Both the position numbers and the translations under genes were made by a program. A model generated the notes under the pieces. The model saw only the letters and a program-made list of their open reading frames with translations. It was not told where the DNA came from and searched no databases. From Sebastes aleutianus (Eukaryota > Chordata > Actinopteri > Perciformes > Sebastidae), in the NCBI GenBank assembly GCA_916700875.1, contig CAKAKS010000013.1:14098596-14162595 (forward strand): a stretch of 64,000 nucleotides of DNA. The letters are read 5' to 3'. Numbering within the stretch: position 1 is the stretch's first letter; every line of letters starts with the position of its first letter. This document shows, one piece after another, positions 60,755 to 64,000 of this stretch.

Positions 60755-61260
60755 ACCCTCAAAAATCATAAAAAGTCATAGTATAGTATGTCAAAAAAAG
60801 TCACAGCATGCAATAAAAACATTATAGTAGCTAGAGTATGACGAAAAAAGTAATAAAAAGGTCGTAGTATAATGTGCCATAAAAGAATCATAAAAAGTCA
60901 TAGTATAGTATATCGAAAAAAGTCAAAAAAAGTCATAGCATGCCATAGAAATGTTATGGTAGCTATAGTATGATGAAAAAAGTCATAGTATAATATGCCA
61001 TAAAAAAATCATAAAAAGTCATAGTATAGTATGACGAAAAAAAATCATATTATGTTGAAAATAATTCATAGTATAATATGTCGGAAAAGTAATAAAATGG
61101 CATAAAAATGTCATTGTATAGTATGTCGAAAAGGCATCATATAGTATGACATAAGAAAGTCATAGTAATGTATATTGGAAAAAGTTTTAAACTGTCATAG
61201 TATGCCATAAAAATCAAAGTCATATTATGTCATAGAATAGATATACATAATATAACCAGT
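60755..61260. repeat. AT-rich satellite array, third block
   Basis: Same satellite words (AAAAGTCATAGTATAGTATG, ATGCCATAAAAA) with variable spacing. Confidence 0.92.
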
Positions 61261-61499
61261 CCACTGCGCTCCTCAAATTCAAAAACCTTTGAGCTGAATG
61301 AGGCTCTGTAGTCACAAACAGCAGAAAGGCCTCACACACCTCACTGAACACAGAAGTCCCCCCTGAAACATCCACCATGAGCATTCAGCATGTTAGCCAG
61401 ACCCAGCCTGCACCATGTTGGTGACGCAACATCCTTGGTGTGTTTGATTTGGGTCACTCAGCGTGCTCCCCAGGTGGTGCATTAATTCAGTGATTCATT

Positions 61500-61565
61500 A
61501 ATGCAGACGCAACCTTTTTTTAACAATGCCGTGGTACAATAAAGCTAACCATAACCATAACAACG
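61500..61565 (+). repeat. Possible retroposon 3' tail
   Basis: GTACAATAAAGCTAACCATA followed by repeated ACCATA resembles a LINE or SINE 3' end with a short tandem tail. No upstream coding part is recognised. Confidence 0.3.
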
Positions 61566-64000
61566 TGCATTATTTTGTACTGTTCACCAACTGTTGGCCC
61601 TGCTGTTAAACTGTGTTCACCTGCAGTTTTCATCAACAGCTGTCCAATGAGTCCATCAGGATTCACCAGGATCCATCCTTCACTCTTTGGAGACTAGGAC
61701 TTCCACTCATGACCTCAGTAACTGTAAAACAGCTGTTCTGGAAGATTTCAATTGATGTACATTTGTGTTCCTTCTCCCACTTTTCACAAAATAAATTTGC
61801 ATATTACAGTGTTGATGCATATTAGTGTAGTTTGAACAACGCAGACAGCTAGTTTCTTACTTAATGGTGATTGAGCACGCAGGATGCTTTGTAGTTAACT
61901 AGTTCTCTGACAGTTTGGTCTCTCTATACTTTCTGCAGATACTGCCTCTGAATGAGTGTGAAGGCAAAACTGTGCCTCAAAACTGAGCCTGTCATATTAA
62001 ATAAACTCAAAGCACATTACATAGCAAAAAAACCCCGTTAAATAATAGACACTTTTCATTACAAATGGATAGGAGGTAAGTGCCCAGAAAGCCTGAAATG
62101 CTGGAAACAACCACATCCACGACAAGATGAAAATGTTGTACCGACCTTAAATCCTGACTATGATGGTGCACAAACACGGTCTCCATCCCTCATCACACAC
62201 ACACACACACAAAAAACAGCCAAGTTTCATCTCTGTAACAGGAAGTTTTAAGTTTATTACTGAATGTTCAGTCATATACTTTATATTAATTATGAATAAA
62301 ATATTACATCTGGATCATTGTATAGTATTCCCTTATATCCGACAAACATGTACACATATACAGTGTCAACAGAACTCACTACTTGTCTAATGTAAATCGC
62401 ATGTTCCGAAGTGTTCAAACATGGCTGCTTTTAGTTAATTTAACTAATCCAAAAGTAAAAGATGGTCTCATTAGTGAGGGGAAACTGGAGAGAAGGAAAT
62501 GGGACAGAGGGATAAAGAGAGGAAGAGAAAGAGAGGGAGAGAAGACATGACAGCCAAGAGGCCTCAGGGCGGGCCGGAGGGAGACTCGTCACACCAAATG
62601 TCTAATAAGAGTAAAGTCAAGGAGTGCTTGTGTGTGTAATACTGAAGCGAGCATAGTGTCTAATGGTACGCTGCTGTGTTTGTGTCAGAGGATGATATTG
62701 AGCATGTGTGTTTAAATGAGTGTTTTCAACATAAACAGGACAGAAATGAGAGAGAGGTTAAAGCTACCGGCTGACAAGAAACAACCCCAAGGCTCCATTC
62801 TGGTGGGAAGGAAACTAGCTAACGGCACCATAACATACTGACTTCTCTCTCCTCTCTATGTGTGTGCCAAAGCAGCACAAGACAAATCTCAGCATGTACT
62901 GAAGAAACGAGAACTGATGTCTGCCTTTTTAGTGTTGTGGTTTACACAGAAAGTCAATAAAGGTCCTGATTTAAAAGCTGATATCCAAATATCTTGCCTC
63001 ATGATTATGTTTTAAGGGACTTCTTGGGAGTTTTAACCATTTTGTACAAAGTCTGACAAGAGTACTGACGCCAGGATTAACTCTGCGACTGGTAGATAAG
63101 TAAATCATTAGCATGTAGTATGTTAAGTAATGCTAGGTAACCGCAGATAAATAGTAACAGTAACAAAAAGGTAAAAGTGAGCATGGCTCACATACCCCCG
63201 CTCACTGCTTTTGGTCGAGCGAGCTACAGTATAGAGTGAATGAAGAGAGGGGGCGGCGTTAGTGAGAACAAAGCAGTGAATCAGAGAAATAACACGTTAT
63301 TTTCTAATTGTTTACCGTCGGTGACGTTCTAAAGCACAAATAAACACACCCACAACTATGCACAACCCTGCGCTCTGTTATTGGCTGGAGGTTACACCCC
63401 CACGTGGGGCCCAAAGGCTGTTCGCTGACGCCCAGAAGCGTTCCGAACACAGCAAAATAAGAAAAGACAAAATTCAGGTTTAAGTCTATAGATTGTTTTT
63501 TAAGGAAATGCCTGCATATATCTTTAAAATAAAAATATGAAATAGTGCAGCTTTAAATCTGATACCTGTCAAATCAAATTTGGCATTTAAAGTAATTTCA
63601 AATTATATTTTGCGTATTTTACTTCTACAATCAAGTCATTACTGTATGTCTACCTATCGATCAAGCTTATTACATTTTATCACTAGTTTCCAGTCTCAGC
63701 GCAAACAGGCACCTGATTATGCTGGTGTCAGTTCTTGTCAAACTCCCAAAATGCCAAGCAATCCGTGAACCCATATTGGACGGATTAAAACTTGAAAGAC
63801 TTCATCTTTATCTCCCAGTACAAAGTACCTATTGTCCATACAGTACATGTATATTAATCCAGCAGTTTCACATGTAAACTGTACAACTGTACATCTAAAT
63901 TTAAAGCCACTGGCTGCTACAGTTTCTAACATGTATTGTTACAGCAGAGTAAGAGTCTACAGGTCAAACCACTTAAGATGTCTGAAGTACTTCTCATTTG
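61566..64000. other. No recognisable gene
   Basis: Mixed sequence with a CA repeat at about 62195-62213 and a GA-rich stretch at about 62480-62560. TTAAAGCT near 62758 and AGCTTTAA near 63550 might be ends of an old element, but they do not pair convincingly. Open frames lack family motifs. Confidence 0.5.

Noticed and set aside
53266..61260. CRISPR-like regularly spaced repeats
   Set aside because: Repeat words are diverged with irregular spacing and no unique spacers; it is an AT-rich eukaryotic satellite.

Overview
The window looks like nuclear DNA of a ray-finned (teleost) fish, probably percomorph-like. The evidence is long non-coding stretches, many CA/GT microsatellites, dense non-autonomous DNA transposons (hAT-like with 8-bp target duplications, foldback and TTAA-flanked elements, a Harbinger-like MITE), fragments of fish LINEs, and vertebrate-style split genes with GT/AG introns. 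Nothing bacterial or viral was recognised.

Positions 1-37114 hold the 3' half of one plus-strand gene, a sodium/calcium exchanger of the SLC8 (NCX) family. Five coding exons are readable and join in phase: 23349-23455, 27043-27167, 28319-28418, 30322-30594 and 36735-37114. Together they encode the end of the second Calx-beta calcium-binding domain, the end of the cytoplasmic loop, and the C-terminal transmembrane half with the alpha-2 repeat. The large 5' exon (first transmembrane cluster, alpha-1, first calcium-binding domain) is not in the window, so the first 23.3 kb is read as intron. The paralog (slc8a1, 2, 3 or 4 type) is not resolved. The 100-bp exon at 28319 is bracketed by a (TG)n tract running into its acceptor and a (CA)n tract starting just after its donor.

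Positions 37115-49700 hold the 3' UTR and intergenic sequence with microsatellites, a Harbinger-like MITE, a T-rich tandem repeat and a long foldback element. Around 49780-50247 there is a CCAAT/NRF-1/CRE-like motif cluster followed by two possible 5' exons of an unidentified plus-strand gene; this is weakly supported.

Positions 53140-61260 are a repeat-rich block. An AT-rich 'TATAGTATGTC...' satellite is interleaved with three tandemly duplicated copies of one truncated LINE 3' end, and a fourth shorter copy is fused to a gene remnant. Embedded at 56512-58985 on the minus strand are four exons, in the right order, of a receptor tyrosine phosphatase catalytic domain closest to the PTPRB (VE-PTP) type. 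It carries an in-frame stop, frameshifts and no catalytic P-loop, so it is called an unprocessed pseudogene.

I found no new multi-gene system. The most useful observations are the TG/CA-bracketed exchanger exon, the phosphatase remnant inside a satellite array, a perfect 31-bp palindrome at 7920-7985, and mobile elements that share an internal core but have different terminal inverted repeats.
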